A DNA stretch of 64,000 nt from an uncultured Clostridium sp. (GTDB taxonomy: Bacteria; Bacillota; Clostridia; Lachnospirales; Lachnospiraceae), in assembly GCA_945915475.1 (NCBI GenBank), contig CAMEFI010000010.1, forward strand, positions 25,583 to 89,582. Reading direction: 5' to 3'. The notes under the pieces were generated by a model, which had not been told where the DNA came from, searched no databases, and saw only the letters and a list, made by a program, of their open reading frames with translations. This document shows, in pieces, positions 1 through 8,668 of the stretch. Every line of letters begins with the position of its first letter. Positions within the stretch are counted from its first letter, which is position 1. The translations under genes were made by a program, and so were the position numbers.

Positions 1-2
1 TC

Positions 3-1115
3 AAACATCCATCAAAGATCGCATTTGCAGTGGGAAAAGATATTGAAGGGAATGTGGTCGTGGAAGATATTGCAAAGATGCCGCATTTGCTCATTGCAGG
101 TGCCACGGGTTCCGGTAAATCTGTATGTACCAATACATTGATTATGAGTATTTTATATAAAGCAAGACCGGATGAAGTGAAATTGATCCTGGTGGATCCG
201 AAACAGGTAGAGCTTAAGGTGTATAATGGGATTCCACATTTATTAACACCGGTTGTGACGGATCCGAAAAAGGCGGCAGGAGCACTGAACTGGGCCGTTG
301 CTGAAATGACAAAGCGTTATCAGATGTTTTCGGAATGCAATGTTCGGAATATTCAGGGCTATAATGAGAAGGTAAAGGAGATACAGGAATCCGGAAAGGT
401 AGACGAGGACAAACTCGAAAAGATGCCGCAGATTGTTATTATTGTAGATGAGCTTGCGGATCTGATGATGGTAGCAAAAGCGGAAGTGGAAGAAGCCATT
501 GTTCGACTTGCACAGTTAGCGAGAGCTGCCGGTATTCATTTGGTAATCGCAACCCAGAGACCTTCCGTTGATGTGGTAACAGGACTCATCAAAGCGAATG
601 TTCCATCCCGTATTGCGCTTTCGGTATCTTCGGGAGTGGATTCGAGAACCATCATTGACAGTGTTGGTGCAGAGAAGCTATTAGGTAATGGTGATATGTT
701 ATTCTATCCGACCATGTATCCAAAGCCGCTTCGTGTACAGGGAGCGTATATATCGGATGATGAAGTTTTGAGCGTTGTAGAGTATCTGAAGGCACAGAAT
801 GGAGAAACAACATACAGTGAGGAAGTGACATCACAGATTACAACATCTTCGTCGACGGCAACTGCAATTGGTGGTGGATCTGCAGATAATGAACGGGATG
901 AGTATTTTGTACAGGCCGGTAAATTTATCATCGATAAAGATAAGGCCTCCATTGGCATGTTACAGCGAATGTTCAAGATTGGTTTTAACCGGGCGGCCAG
1001 AATTATGGATCAGCTTTTCGAGGCTGGAGTGGTAGGACCGGAAGAGGGAACAAAACCAAGACAGGTTCTTATGAGTGAGGAAGAGTTTGAACAGTATGTG
1101 GATGAATATTTTTGA
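3..1115 (+). CDS. ftsK: DNA translocase FtsK/SpoIIIE, C-terminal part (5' truncated by window edge)
   Basis: ATP-driven DNA pump that moves chromosomal DNA through the division or sporulation septum. Only the motor and the C-terminal gamma domain are in the window; the reading frame is open to the left edge, so the N-terminal membrane domain lies outside. A Walker A motif GATGSGKS, a Walker B segment [12 protein letters not shown] and the family block [20 protein letters not shown] are visible. A winged-helix gamma domain (about the last 75 residues, beginning near [10 protein letters not shown]) would read orienting DNA sequences. An internal GTG could be mistaken for a start, but the upstream frame continues with FtsK-like sequence. 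A weak terminator and the fhs promoter follow. FtsK and SpoIIIE cannot be told apart from this part alone. Confidence 0.95.
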   Translation, partial: KHPSKIAFAVGKDIEGNVVVEDIAKMPHLLIAGATGSGKSVCTNTLIMSILYKARPDEVKLILVDPKQVELKVYNGIPHLLTPVVTDPKKAAGALNWAVAEMTKRYQMFSECNVRNIQGYNEKVKEIQESGKVDEDKLEKMPQIVIIVDELADLMMVAKAEVEEAIVRLAQLARAAGIHLVIATQRPSVDVVTGLIKANVPSRIALSVSSGVDSRTIIDSVGAEKLLGNGDMLFYPTMYPKPLRVQGAYISDDEVLSVVEYLKAQNGETTYSEEVTSQITTSSSTATAIGGGSADNERDEYFVQAGKFIIDKDKASIGMLQRMFKIGFNRAARIMDQLFEAGVVGPEEGTKPRQVLMSEEEFEQYVDEYF

Positions 1116-1156
1116 TTTTATTTTTCTTCATCTGGTTTCGAATATTAAGAGAATGC

Positions 1157-1196
1157 TTATTTTCATTAAGTTCAAATGAAAAAGAAATAATTTTTT
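1157..1196 (+). terminator. Weak rho-independent terminator after ftsK
   Basis: An imperfect A/T-rich hairpin (TTCATT pairing with AATGAA, extended by a bulged outer stem) is followed by six T. It lies between the ftsK stop and the fhs promoter. The low GC content of the stem makes the call tentative. Confidence 0.4.
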
Positions 1197-1216
1197 CAAT
1201 CAATTGGCTTTCATTG

Positions 1217-1245
1217 TTGACGGAAATCAAATATATCGTTACAAT
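1217..1245 (+). promoter_or_regulatory. Housekeeping sigma promoter of the fhs operon
   Basis: TTGACG at 1217-1222 and TACAAT at 1240-1245 are separated by 17 bp, about 40 bp upstream of the fhs start. No tetrahydrofolate riboswitch-like structure was recognised in this leader. Confidence 0.75.
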
Positions 1246-1286
1246 GTGACGAGAATAAAGGATAAAATGCAGGAGGACATACAATT

Positions 1287-2954
1287 ATGAAGACAGATAT
1301 TGAAATTGCACAGGAAGCACAAATGGTTCACGTAAAAAAGGTGGCAGCAAAGCTTGATATTGCTGAGGAAGAACTGGATTTATATGGCAAGTATAAGGCA
1401 AAACTTTCGGATGAACTGATTCACAGAATAGAGAATAATCCGGATGGAAAGTTAGTGTTAGTTACTGCAATTAATCCCACTCCTGCCGGTGAAGGTAAGA
1501 CAACCGTAACAGTAGGTTTAGGACAGGCGCTTGGCAGAATGGGCAAGAAAGCATCCATTGCTCTTCGCGAGCCGTCTTTAGGACCTTGTTTTGGTATTAA
1601 AGGTGGAGCGGCCGGTGGCGGATATTCCCAGGTCGTTCCCATGGAGGATCTGAATCTTCATTTTACAGGAGATTTTCATGCCATTACATCTGCTAATAAT
1701 TTATTAGCTGCAATGCTTGATAATCATATCCAGCAGGGAAATGCGCTGAATATTGATACCAGACAGATTGTATGGAAACGCTGTATGGATATGAATGACC
1801 GTGTACTTCGGAATATAGTTGTTGGTTTGGGAAGCAAGATGGATGGGTATGTGAGAGAGGATCATTTTGTAATCTCCGTTGCATCTGAGATTATGGCAAT
1901 CCTTTGTCTTGCAAATGATATGGAAGATTTAAAAGATAAGCTTGGCAAGATCATTGTGGCATATTCTGTTGATGGCAAGCCGGTAACAGCTAAGGATCTT
2001 AAGGCTGTTGGAGCTATGGCAGCTTTATTGAAGGATGCATTGAAGCCCAATATGATTCAGACCTTGGAACACACACCTGCCTTTGTACATGGTGGACCAT
2101 TTGCCAATATTGCACATGGCTGTAATTCTGTCCGCGCCACTAAGCTTGCAATGAAGTTATCGGATATCGTAGTCACAGAAGCCGGTTTTGGTGCAGACTT
2201 AGGTGCGGAGAAGTTTATGGATATCAAATGCCGGAAGGCCGGTATTTCACCGGATGCTATTGTGTTAGTTGCTACCGTTCGTGCTCTTAAATATAATGGT
2301 GGTGTTGCTAAGGCTGATCTCAGCATAGAGAATGTGGAAGCACTTAAGAAGGGTATCGTTAACCTTGAAAAGCATATTGAGAACCTGCAGCAGTTTGGTG
2401 TACCGGTTGTTGTGACATTGAACCAGTTTGTGACAGATTCTGAAGCAGAACTGAATTACGTAAAAGAATTTGTTGAGAGTAAGGGATGCGATTTCGCATT
2501 AGCCCAGGTTTGGGAAAAGGGCGGCGAAGGTGGACTTGCCTTGGCGGAAAAAGTTGTAGATATTTTAGAGAATAAGAAGGCAGACTTTAAGATGCTTTAC
2601 GAGGATGAGATGTCCTTAGAAGACAAGATTATGACCATTGCGACGAAGATTTACGGAGCAAAGGGTGTCAATTATACAGCGGCAGCCAAGAAGCAGTTAG
2701 ACAAGATTACATCATTAGGATATGGCAATCTTCCTGTTTGTATGGCAAAGACACAGTACTCTTTGTCAGATGACCAGACGAAGCTTGGCAGACCTACAGA
2801 TTTTGATATCAGTGTGAGAGATGTCTATGTCAATGCCGGTGCAGGATTCGTTGTGGCAATCACAGGTTCCATTATGACAATGCCTGGACTTCCAAAGGTT
2901 CCGGCTGCTGAGAATATAGATGTAGTGGAGGATAAGATCGTTGGATTATTCTAA
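1287..2954 (+). CDS. fhs: Formate-tetrahydrofolate ligase
   Basis: Makes 10-formyl-tetrahydrofolate from formate, ATP and THF in the cytosol, feeding purine, fMet and serine/glycine metabolism. The 555 residues match the family length. The P-loop-like TPAGEGKTT lies at residues 65-73, followed by the conserved [20 protein letters not shown] region. A strong ribosome-binding site (GCAGGAGGACAT) precedes the ATG. It is first in a cluster with folD, 24 bp downstream, so the two consecutive one-carbon steps are made together. The methyl branch of a Wood-Ljungdahl pathway is not shown here. Confidence 0.97.
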   Translation: MKTDIEIAQEAQMVHVKKVAAKLDIAEEELDLYGKYKAKLSDELIHRIENNPDGKLVLVTAINPTPAGEGKTTVTVGLGQALGRMGKKASIALREPSLGPCFGIKGGAAGGGYSQVVPMEDLNLHFTGDFHAITSANNLLAAMLDNHIQQGNALNIDTRQIVWKRCMDMNDRVLRNIVVGLGSKMDGYVREDHFVISVASEIMAILCLANDMEDLKDKLGKIIVAYSVDGKPVTAKDLKAVGAMAALLKDALKPNMIQTLEHTPAFVHGGPFANIAHGCNSVRATKLAMKLSDIVVTEAGFGADLGAEKFMDIKCRKAGISPDAIVLVATVRALKYNGGVAKADLSIENVEALKKGIVNLEKHIENLQQFGVPVVVTLNQFVTDSEAELNYVKEFVESKGCDFALAQVWEKGGEGGLALAEKVVDILENKKADFKMLYEDEMSLEDKIMTIATKIYGAKGVNYTAAAKKQLDKITSLGYGNLPVCMAKTQYSLSDDQTKLGRPTDFDISVRDVYVNAGAGFVVAITGSIMTMPGLPKVPAAENIDVVEDKIVGLF

Positions 2955-2978
2955 TATACAAGACAGGAGGAATAGGAT

Positions 2979-3827
2979 ATGGCAGAATTAATTGATGGAA
3001 AAGTAATCAGTAAGCAGATCAAAGACGAGTTAAAAGATAAGGTTGCTGTTTTAAAAGCACAGGGAAAAGAAATCGGAATGGCTGTGATTCAGGTGGGAAA
3101 TGATCCGGCTTCTTCTGTATATGTTGGCAATAAGAAAAAAGCTTGTGCATATATTGGAATCCGTTCTGAAAGTTACGAATTGCCGGAAGAGACCACACAG
3201 GATGAATTGCTGGCACTGATTGATCGTTTGAATAAGGATGATGCCATCCATGGTATTTTAGTACAGCTTCCGGTTCCAAAGCATATTGATGAGGATACAA
3301 TCATTAAAGCAATTTCTCCGAAAAAGGATGTGGATGGATTTCATCCACAAAGTGTTGGAGCACTTACCATTGGCCAGCCCGGATTTGTATCCTGTACTCC
3401 GGCAGGAATCATTCAGCTTCTGAAGAGAAGTGGAGTGGAGATTGAAGGAAAAGAATGTGTTGTGATTGGACGAAGCAATATTGTTGGTAAGCCTATGGCA
3501 TTATTGCTGTTAAGAGAGAATGGTACCGTTACCGTCACACATTCTAAGACAAAAAATCTGAAAGAAGTATGTAAACGGGCAGACATTTTAGTGGTTGCCA
3601 TCGGCAGACCGAAGATGATAGATGCTTCTTATGTGAAAGAAGGAGCAGTCGTAATTGATGTAGGTATCCATAGGAATGAGAACAATAAGTTGTGTGGTGA
3701 TGTGGACTTTGACAGTGTTGAGCCAATTGCGTCCAAGATCACTCCGGTTCCTGGAGGCGTTGGACCAATGACAATTGCTATGTTAATGAATAACTGTGTA
3801 GAAGCTGCTACCATGTTTGATAAGTAA
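2979..3827 (+). CDS. folD: Bifunctional methylene-THF dehydrogenase / methenyl-THF cyclohydrolase
   Basis: Interconverts 5,10-methylene-, 5,10-methenyl- and 10-formyl-THF. The length (282 aa) is typical. The catalytic Tyr-Lys segment appears as YVGNKKKAC near residue 50, QLPVPKHID follows, and the Rossmann half carries VVIGRSNIVGKPMA and the PGGVGPMT signature near the C-terminus. AGGAGG precedes the start. It sits between fhs and rimO on the same strand. Confidence 0.97.
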   Translation: MAELIDGKVISKQIKDELKDKVAVLKAQGKEIGMAVIQVGNDPASSVYVGNKKKACAYIGIRSESYELPEETTQDELLALIDRLNKDDAIHGILVQLPVPKHIDEDTIIKAISPKKDVDGFHPQSVGALTIGQPGFVSCTPAGIIQLLKRSGVEIEGKECVVIGRSNIVGKPMALLLLRENGTVTVTHSKTKNLKEVCKRADILVVAIGRPKMIDASYVKEGAVVIDVGIHRNENNKLCGDVDFDSVEPIASKITPVPGGVGPMTIAMLMNNCVEAATMFDK

Positions 3828-3845
3828 ATGAATAGGAGTCAGAAA

Positions 3846-5171
3846 ATGATTCAGATATTATTTGTATCCCTTGGGTGTGACAAGAATCTGGTGGACAGCG
3901 AAGTAATGCTGGGTTTACTCGAGGATAAAGGCTATGCCATTACCAATGAAGAAAAGGAAGCAGATGTAGTTGTTATCAATACCTGTTGCTTTATTGGGGA
4001 TGCCAAGGAAGAAAGCATTGAAAATATCATTGAGATGGGTAAGCTCAAAGAGACAGGTAGATTAAAAGCATTGATTGTAACAGGCTGTCTTGCACAACGT
4101 TATAAAGAGGAGATTCAAAAGGAACTTCCGGAGGTAGATGCCATTGTTGGCACAACGGCAACAGAGGCGATTGTGGAGGCCGTAGAAGAGACATTAAAGG
4201 GAAAAGGGTATACACATTTTGAAGATATCAATTATCTGCCGCCAAGCCATACGAAGAGAGTAATTACATCCGGGACTTATATGGGATATCTGAAGATTGC
4301 AGAAGGCTGTGACAAACATTGTACCTACTGTATTATTCCAAAGGTTCGTGGCAATTACAGAAGTGTACCCATGGAAGATCTGATAGAACAGGCAAAGTAT
4401 CTTGTGTCCAATGGAATTACAGAAATCTGTCTTGTGGCACAGGAAACTACCCTTTACGGAGTGGATCTGTATGGTAAGAAAATGTTGCCGGAACTGTTGC
4501 AAAAGTTATCTGCAATAGAGGATTTGCAATGGATTCGGTTACTATATTGTTATCCGGAAGAGATAACGCAGGATTTAGTCACGGAGATTCGGGACAATCC
4601 CAAGGTATGCCACTATATTGATATGCCACTGCAGCATTGTGAAGACAACATATTAAAGAGAATGGGGAGACGAACCACAAAGGAACACATCCAAAAGACC
4701 ATTCAGATGATTCGTAAAGAGATTCCGGATATTGTGTTACGGACGTCTTTGATTGCGGGATTTCCGGGAGAGACGCAGGAAGATCATGAAGCGTTACTGT
4801 CTTTTATTGATGAAATGGAGTTTAACCGTCTGGGGGTATTTACGTACTCACCAGAGGAGGGAACCCCTGCAGCAGAATTTGAAGATCAGATATCTGAGGA
4901 GACGAAAGAACAGTGGCGGGACGAGATTATGGCATTGCAGCAGGAGATTTCTTATGATCTGAACAGTGCCATGATGGACAAGAAACTGAAAGTCATTGTG
5001 GATGGTTATCTATATAAGGATGAAATGTATATGTGTCGTTCCTATATGGATGCACCGGGAATCGATGGCTGTGTCTTTGTTGCTTCGGATGAAGAACTAT
5101 TGTCCGGAGACTTTATTGATGTGAAGATTACGGACTTCAATGAATACGATTTGATAGGAGAGAGAGTATGA
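3846..5171 (+). CDS. rimO: Ribosomal protein S12 methylthiotransferase RimO
   Basis: Radical-SAM enzyme that adds a methylthio group to the conserved aspartate of ribosomal protein S12. An N-terminal UPF0004 domain carries three cluster cysteines (SLGCDKN, NTCC, VTGC). The radical-SAM motif CDKHCTYC follows, and a C-terminal TRAM domain ends the protein. I chose the ATG at 3846 because AGGAG lies 7 bp upstream and the protein then begins MIQILFVSLGCDKN as in the family. An in-frame ATG at 3828, right after the folD stop, lacks such a site. 441 residues. The end overlaps pgsA by 4 bp (ATGA), indicating translational coupling. Confidence 0.95.
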   Translation: MIQILFVSLGCDKNLVDSEVMLGLLEDKGYAITNEEKEADVVVINTCCFIGDAKEESIENIIEMGKLKETGRLKALIVTGCLAQRYKEEIQKELPEVDAIVGTTATEAIVEAVEETLKGKGYTHFEDINYLPPSHTKRVITSGTYMGYLKIAEGCDKHCTYCIIPKVRGNYRSVPMEDLIEQAKYLVSNGITEICLVAQETTLYGVDLYGKKMLPELLQKLSAIEDLQWIRLLYCYPEEITQDLVTEIRDNPKVCHYIDMPLQHCEDNILKRMGRRTTKEHIQKTIQMIRKEIPDIVLRTSLIAGFPGETQEDHEALLSFIDEMEFNRLGVFTYSPEEGTPAAEFEDQISEETKEQWRDEIMALQQEISYDLNSAMMDKKLKVIVDGYLYKDEMYMCRSYMDAPGIDGCVFVASDEELLSGDFIDVKITDFNEYDLIGERV

Positions 5172-5728
5172 ATTTACCAAACAGATTAACGATTATGAGA
5201 ACTATATTAATTCCGTTTTTTCTTGTAGCGATGTTATGGGATGTCGTTCCATATGGCAACTGGATCGCCCTTGTTATTTTTGCGATTGCATCCCTTACGG
5301 ATATGTTAGATGGAAAGATTGCCAGAAAATATAATCTGGTAACGAATTTTGGTAAATTTATGGATCCTTTAGCGGATAAATTACTGGTATCCTCTGCTAT
5401 GATTGCTTTTGTGGAACTCGGAAGAATTCCATGCTGGATTGTCATTGTTATTATTGCAAGAGAATTTATCATCAGTGGATTCCGCTTAGTTGCAGCAGAT
5501 AATGGGATTGTGATTGCGGCAGGTATCTGGGGGAAGATAAAGACTGCAGAACAGATGGTGATGATCTGTATTCTATTAGCAGATCTGGGAAGTATATTTC
5601 CTGGGGCTGCTGCAGGAATTACAGTGTTTGAAAATGTACTTATTTACATTGCGTTGATTCTTACCATTGTATCTTTGATAGATTATCTGATTCACAATAA
5701 GGGTGTTCTTGCGGAAAATAATAAATAA
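5168..5728 (+). CDS. pgsA: CDP-diacylglycerol-glycerol-3-phosphate 3-phosphatidyltransferase
   Basis: Integral membrane enzyme making phosphatidylglycerol phosphate, the committed step to phosphatidylglycerol and cardiolipin. The CDP-alcohol phosphatidyltransferase signature is complete: DGKIAR followed by GKFMDPLADK. Several hydrophobic helices span 186 residues, a usual length. It overlaps rimO by 4 bp and is last in the fhs operon, with a clear terminator just downstream. Confidence 0.95.
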   Translation: MNLPNRLTIMRTILIPFFLVAMLWDVVPYGNWIALVIFAIASLTDMLDGKIARKYNLVTNFGKFMDPLADKLLVSSAMIAFVELGRIPCWIVIVIIAREFIISGFRLVAADNGIVIAAGIWGKIKTAEQMVMICILLADLGSIFPGAAAGITVFENVLIYIALILTIVSLIDYLIHNKGVLAENNK

Positions 5729-5754
5729 GATTGAAATAAGAATGGATAATGAAA

Positions 5755-5792
5755 AGACTGTTTTTCTAAAAGCATAGAAAGACAGTTTTTTA
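5755..5792 (+). terminator. Rho-independent terminator after pgsA
   Basis: ACTGTTTTTCT pairs with AGAAAGACAGT (one G-U pair) across a short loop and is followed by a run of T. It closes the fhs-folD-rimO-pgsA operon. Confidence 0.8.
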
Positions 5793-5878
5793 TATTGAAG
5801 ATATTTTGAAATGAATAAAATAGTATGTCGAGTATAAATATAATAATTTTAATAATAGTTATTATTTTATAATATTTA

Positions 5879-5907
5879 TTGACCTTTTTCGACAAAAAAT
5901 GTATTAT
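5879..5907 (+). promoter_or_regulatory. Promoter of the HD-GYP gene and probably of the surface-protein operon
   Basis: TTGACC at 5879-5884 and TATTAT at 5902-5907 are 17 bp apart, inside a very A/T-rich leader. No clear terminator is seen between the HD-GYP gene and the following gene, so this may drive the long downstream operon. No c-di-GMP riboswitch was recognised here. Confidence 0.75.
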
Positions 5908-5924
5908 ACAGAGTGGGAGGTTTT

Positions 5925-6629
5925 ATGATAGTTTATGATAAGGAAGAAATGAAAAAAACAAAAGAGGGATGTTATCCCACACTTTCTAGTTTGTATAGTA
6001 TTATCCCAAGAGATGTAAGACTACATATGGAGAGGGTTGGTGTGTACGCTACTGTTTTTTATGATTATTTGTCAGAGTGTTATCCGGATATTGTGGAGCC
6101 CCTTCATCATGAGATGGATGACTGTATACATGATTTGTTTACTCTGCATGATATCGGGCGGGCTTTTGTTCCAATTCGTTTTCAGAACAAAGCAGGCGGT
6201 TTGACAGAAGAAGAGTTTGAGATGATCAAACAACATACCATATTGACAGCAGACACATTAGATAGTGTATATAAGCTTCCTTTTTCTGACACGGTGAAGA
6301 TGCATTTGTATAATATATCCATGTATCATCATGAAAAATATGATGGTACCGGATATCCTTTCGGTATAAAGGGGGAGCAGATTCCCATTGAAGCCAGAAT
6401 ATGTTCCTTAGCAGATGCCTTTGACGGAATGACAAGTTGGAAACCTTACCGCAAAAATATGAGTATGGATACTGTTCAGAGAATCATATTAGAAGAAGCC
6501 GGTAAACAGTTCCAGCCAATTCTTTCCGTTGCGTTTTCAGAATGCATCCATCGTATGCCTATGAATATGGGTGCGGAATGGGAAATGGAGGCAGGTCATT
6601 ATTTCACAGAGAAGCAGGATCATTTATAG
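5925..6629 (+). CDS. HD-GYP domain protein, predicted c-di-GMP phosphodiesterase
   Basis: A single-domain HD-GYP protein of 234 residues, without receiver, PAS or membrane part. The metal and substrate residues are all visible: H34, the HD pair H75-D76 (HDIG), H104, the HH pair 135-136, the GYP loop DGTGYP at 140-145, and D164. Family members hydrolyse c-di-GMP to GMP; activity here is inferred from intact motifs. The ATG at 5925 follows GGGAGG with a short 4-bp gap; a GTG at 5913 overlaps that site and is less likely. It is separated by only 37 bp from the exported-protein gene cluster, and a GGDEF/EAL gene lies at the far end of that cluster. Confidence 0.9.
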   Translation: MIVYDKEEMKKTKEGCYPTLSSLYSIIPRDVRLHMERVGVYATVFYDYLSECYPDIVEPLHHEMDDCIHDLFTLHDIGRAFVPIRFQNKAGGLTEEEFEMIKQHTILTADTLDSVYKLPFSDTVKMHLYNISMYHHEKYDGTGYPFGIKGEQIPIEARICSLADAFDGMTSWKPYRKNMSMDTVQRIILEEAGKQFQPILSVAFSECIHRMPMNMGAEWEMEAGHYFTEKQDHL

Positions 6630-6666
6630 AGATTTTGAACCTGTAAGTTAACAGGATGATAAGAAT

Positions 6667-7617
6667 ATGTCAGATGAAAAGAATGATAACAAGGAACAAC
6701 TGAATAAGAAATCAGGCAGTTTAAATGCTGTGGATAAGCAGTATAGAAAACTAGAGAGAAGCTCCCGATTCTGGAATAAGATAGATCCGGCAAACCGCTT
6801 CCGACACTGGTATTTAGGAGCAGCCAGTGTTACCAGAAGTCTTTTTCGCGTGGTGGCGGCATGGCAGACTATCGTTATTTTAACAAGCATTCTCGTGATT
6901 TTATACATATTAGCTGCATTTTATACGGGAAAAGGAGAATTTGTGATTAAGCTAGACCGTCCCATGGCCAATGAGGGATTTATTCTTTCGGAGAATCAGG
7001 ATTTCAGTGATTTTCTTGTGTCACTCAGGGATGATGCGGTGAAGAATGCCACGAATATTTCCATCTACGATCTTCCAAAGGATGTGATGGATGTGGATGG
7101 TAAGCATAATGGAGCCAATTACGTGGCGTATACGTTTTATCTGAAGAATAAGACAACAAAAGCGCATGATTATCACTATGAATTGTCTGTGCAAAGTACC
7201 GCAAAGAGTGCAGATACTGCCACATGGGTTATGGTTTTTCAGAATGGAAAACAGAATGTCTATGCCCAGGAGAACAAAGGTGGTTACCCGGAATGTCTGT
7301 ACAGTAAATGGGAATTTCCTTTTATGGAGTATGCGGAAGACCCCAAGGTGCAGTCTGTGGTGGAAGATGCTGATAAAGCACATATAACGGACGAGATGAT
7401 AGAGTATCATGAGTTTACCCAGGTGGAGGGACTTTACCAGTTTGAAACGGTTCCCTGGAATGCAAAGGATCTTGTATGCATTGGAAGCCGGCAGAATATG
7501 GAACCGGACGAGGTGGACAAATACACTGTGGTAATCTGGTTAGAAGGGGATGACCCGGATTGTAAAGATGACATATTAGGCGGACATGTGGAGATGTCCA
7601 TGAAATTTATGTATTAG
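6667..7617 (+). CDS. Single-pass membrane protein with extracytoplasmic beta domain, related to the next gene product (subunit A)
   Basis: No named family recognised. A charged cytoplasmic N-terminus of about 60 residues precedes one transmembrane segment (about 63-86) and an extracytoplasmic domain of about 230 residues. The C-terminus reads VVIWLEGDDPDCKDD, closely matching KIWLEGTDAQCGNE in the protein encoded next, so the two share a terminal beta-strand module with a conserved Asp and Cys. It lacks the AWF-type motif of the SipW-style substrates in the same cluster, so it may remain anchored. It is second in a same-strand series of ten genes. A minor or base component of a surface structure is an inference. 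Confidence 0.8.
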   Translation: MSDEKNDNKEQLNKKSGSLNAVDKQYRKLERSSRFWNKIDPANRFRHWYLGAASVTRSLFRVVAAWQTIVILTSILVILYILAAFYTGKGEFVIKLDRPMANEGFILSENQDFSDFLVSLRDDAVKNATNISIYDLPKDVMDVDGKHNGANYVAYTFYLKNKTTKAHDYHYELSVQSTAKSADTATWVMVFQNGKQNVYAQENKGGYPECLYSKWEFPFMEYAEDPKVQSVVEDADKAHITDEMIEYHEFTQVEGLYQFETVPWNAKDLVCIGSRQNMEPDEVDKYTVVIWLEGDDPDCKDDILGGHVEMSMKFMY

Positions 7618-7631
7618 ATGATTGCGATGAA

Positions 7632-7660
7632 GTTATTTCTACCTGGAAGAATATTATAAT
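7632..7660 (+). promoter_or_regulatory. Possible internal promoter before subunit B
   Basis: A perfect TATAAT lies at 7655-7660 in the 77-bp gap before the gene at 7704. The -35 position, 17 bp upstream, is only GTTATT. It could give extra transcription of the putative fibre subunit; weak evidence. Confidence 0.3.
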
Positions 7661-7703
7661 TTCGCAGTTGAGATAAAGGAAAAAGACAGAAAGGATGAGG
7701 ATT

Positions 7704-8600
7704 ATGAAGAAAGAAACAAAGGAAAAAAAGAAACCAACCATGACGCAGAAAGCAAAGAAAATCCGCAGTATTGTTATGATGTCACTGCTTTGCGTGTTGT
7801 TGTTGTCAGCGGCAACCTACGCATGGTTTACACTGAGTAATACGGCGAAGATTAGTAATCTGACCATGACGGTGGGGGACGTAACGGGTTTGCAGGTGGC
7901 AGACATTGCAGATACAGATACAGCAAACGGACCGGCTGATGAGTCTTCATGGAAGGCGGAAACAACTGCAGTAGAATTTAATGGGAAATTGTTGCCTGCT
8001 ACTACAACAGATGGTATTGACATTTATGAACCGGTATATGATGAGAGTGGATCGGTTAGCGATTTGAGTGCTTCTGCTACGACTAAGAAACTTGACAGTA
8101 ATTCAGTCATCAATTCGATTGGATATTATGTGGAATATTCTTTTTGGATTCGTGCGTTAGGACCTACAGGTGCGCAAACTACTGTTAAGTTAGCACCTGG
8201 TGAAGGTCTTAATGATGGAATATATAATGCATCGGCGTCAGGAACCTATTCCTTATCATCATCAAAGAATGACGGTATATTACCTTCGGCTGCAGTTCGT
8301 GTTAGTCTGATTAATAATACAGCTGTAAAGGTGTATGAACCAAATGCGGATTTTAGTGCTCAAGCTCAAAAAGTTGCTACGGATTCCCGTACTGACAAAA
8401 CTGCAAAATCATCTGATGTGAAACAAAAAGTTGACGGAACATATGACAGTAGTGTTGATACTACTGTTTTGACCCTTGAAAATAATAAGGCTACCAAGAT
8501 TACCCTTAAAATCTGGTTAGAGGGAACAGATGCCCAATGTGGTAATGAGATTGCTGCCAATAAAATTATAACACAGTTAAAATTTGTTACAGCTGAATGA
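7704..8600 (+). CDS. TasA/camelysin-like exported protein with SipW-type signal (subunit B)
   Basis: 298 residues with a strongly basic start (about 21 residues), a hydrophobic stretch (22-38) and the sequence SAATYAWFTLSNTAK just after it, which is the pattern of signal peptides cleaved by SipW-like peptidases. The mature part is Thr/Ser-rich and beta-like, ends in an IWLEG-Asp-x-x-Cys module shared with the preceding gene product, and has no LPXTG motif. I chose the ATG at 7704 because AAAGGA lies 8 bp upstream; an ATG at 7695 overlaps that site. It is a good candidate for the main fibre subunit because of its compact single-domain form and the signal peptidase gene nearby. That role is inferred. 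Confidence 0.82.
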   Translation: MKKETKEKKKPTMTQKAKKIRSIVMMSLLCVLLLSAATYAWFTLSNTAKISNLTMTVGDVTGLQVADIADTDTANGPADESSWKAETTAVEFNGKLLPATTTDGIDIYEPVYDESGSVSDLSASATTKKLDSNSVINSIGYYVEYSFWIRALGPTGAQTTVKLAPGEGLNDGIYNASASGTYSLSSSKNDGILPSAAVRVSLINNTAVKVYEPNADFSAQAQKVATDSRTDKTAKSSDVKQKVDGTYDSSVDTTVLTLENNKATKITLKIWLEGTDAQCGNEIAANKIITQLKFVTAE

Positions 8601-8668
8601 TATATATTGGATCAGGTCATGGTGATCAATGGAGATATGTAATGATACACACCAACGGAGTATAACAG

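Noticed and set aside
1116..1286. Possible tetrahydrofolate riboswitch upstream of fhs
   Set aside because: The leader is short and A/T-rich and I see none of the conserved paired elements; only a promoter and a weak terminator are supported.
5813..5880. A/T-rich stretch before the HD-GYP gene as an origin or c-di-GMP riboswitch
   Set aside because: No DnaA-box series or GEMM-type conserved elements seen; it looks like an A/T-rich promoter upstream region.
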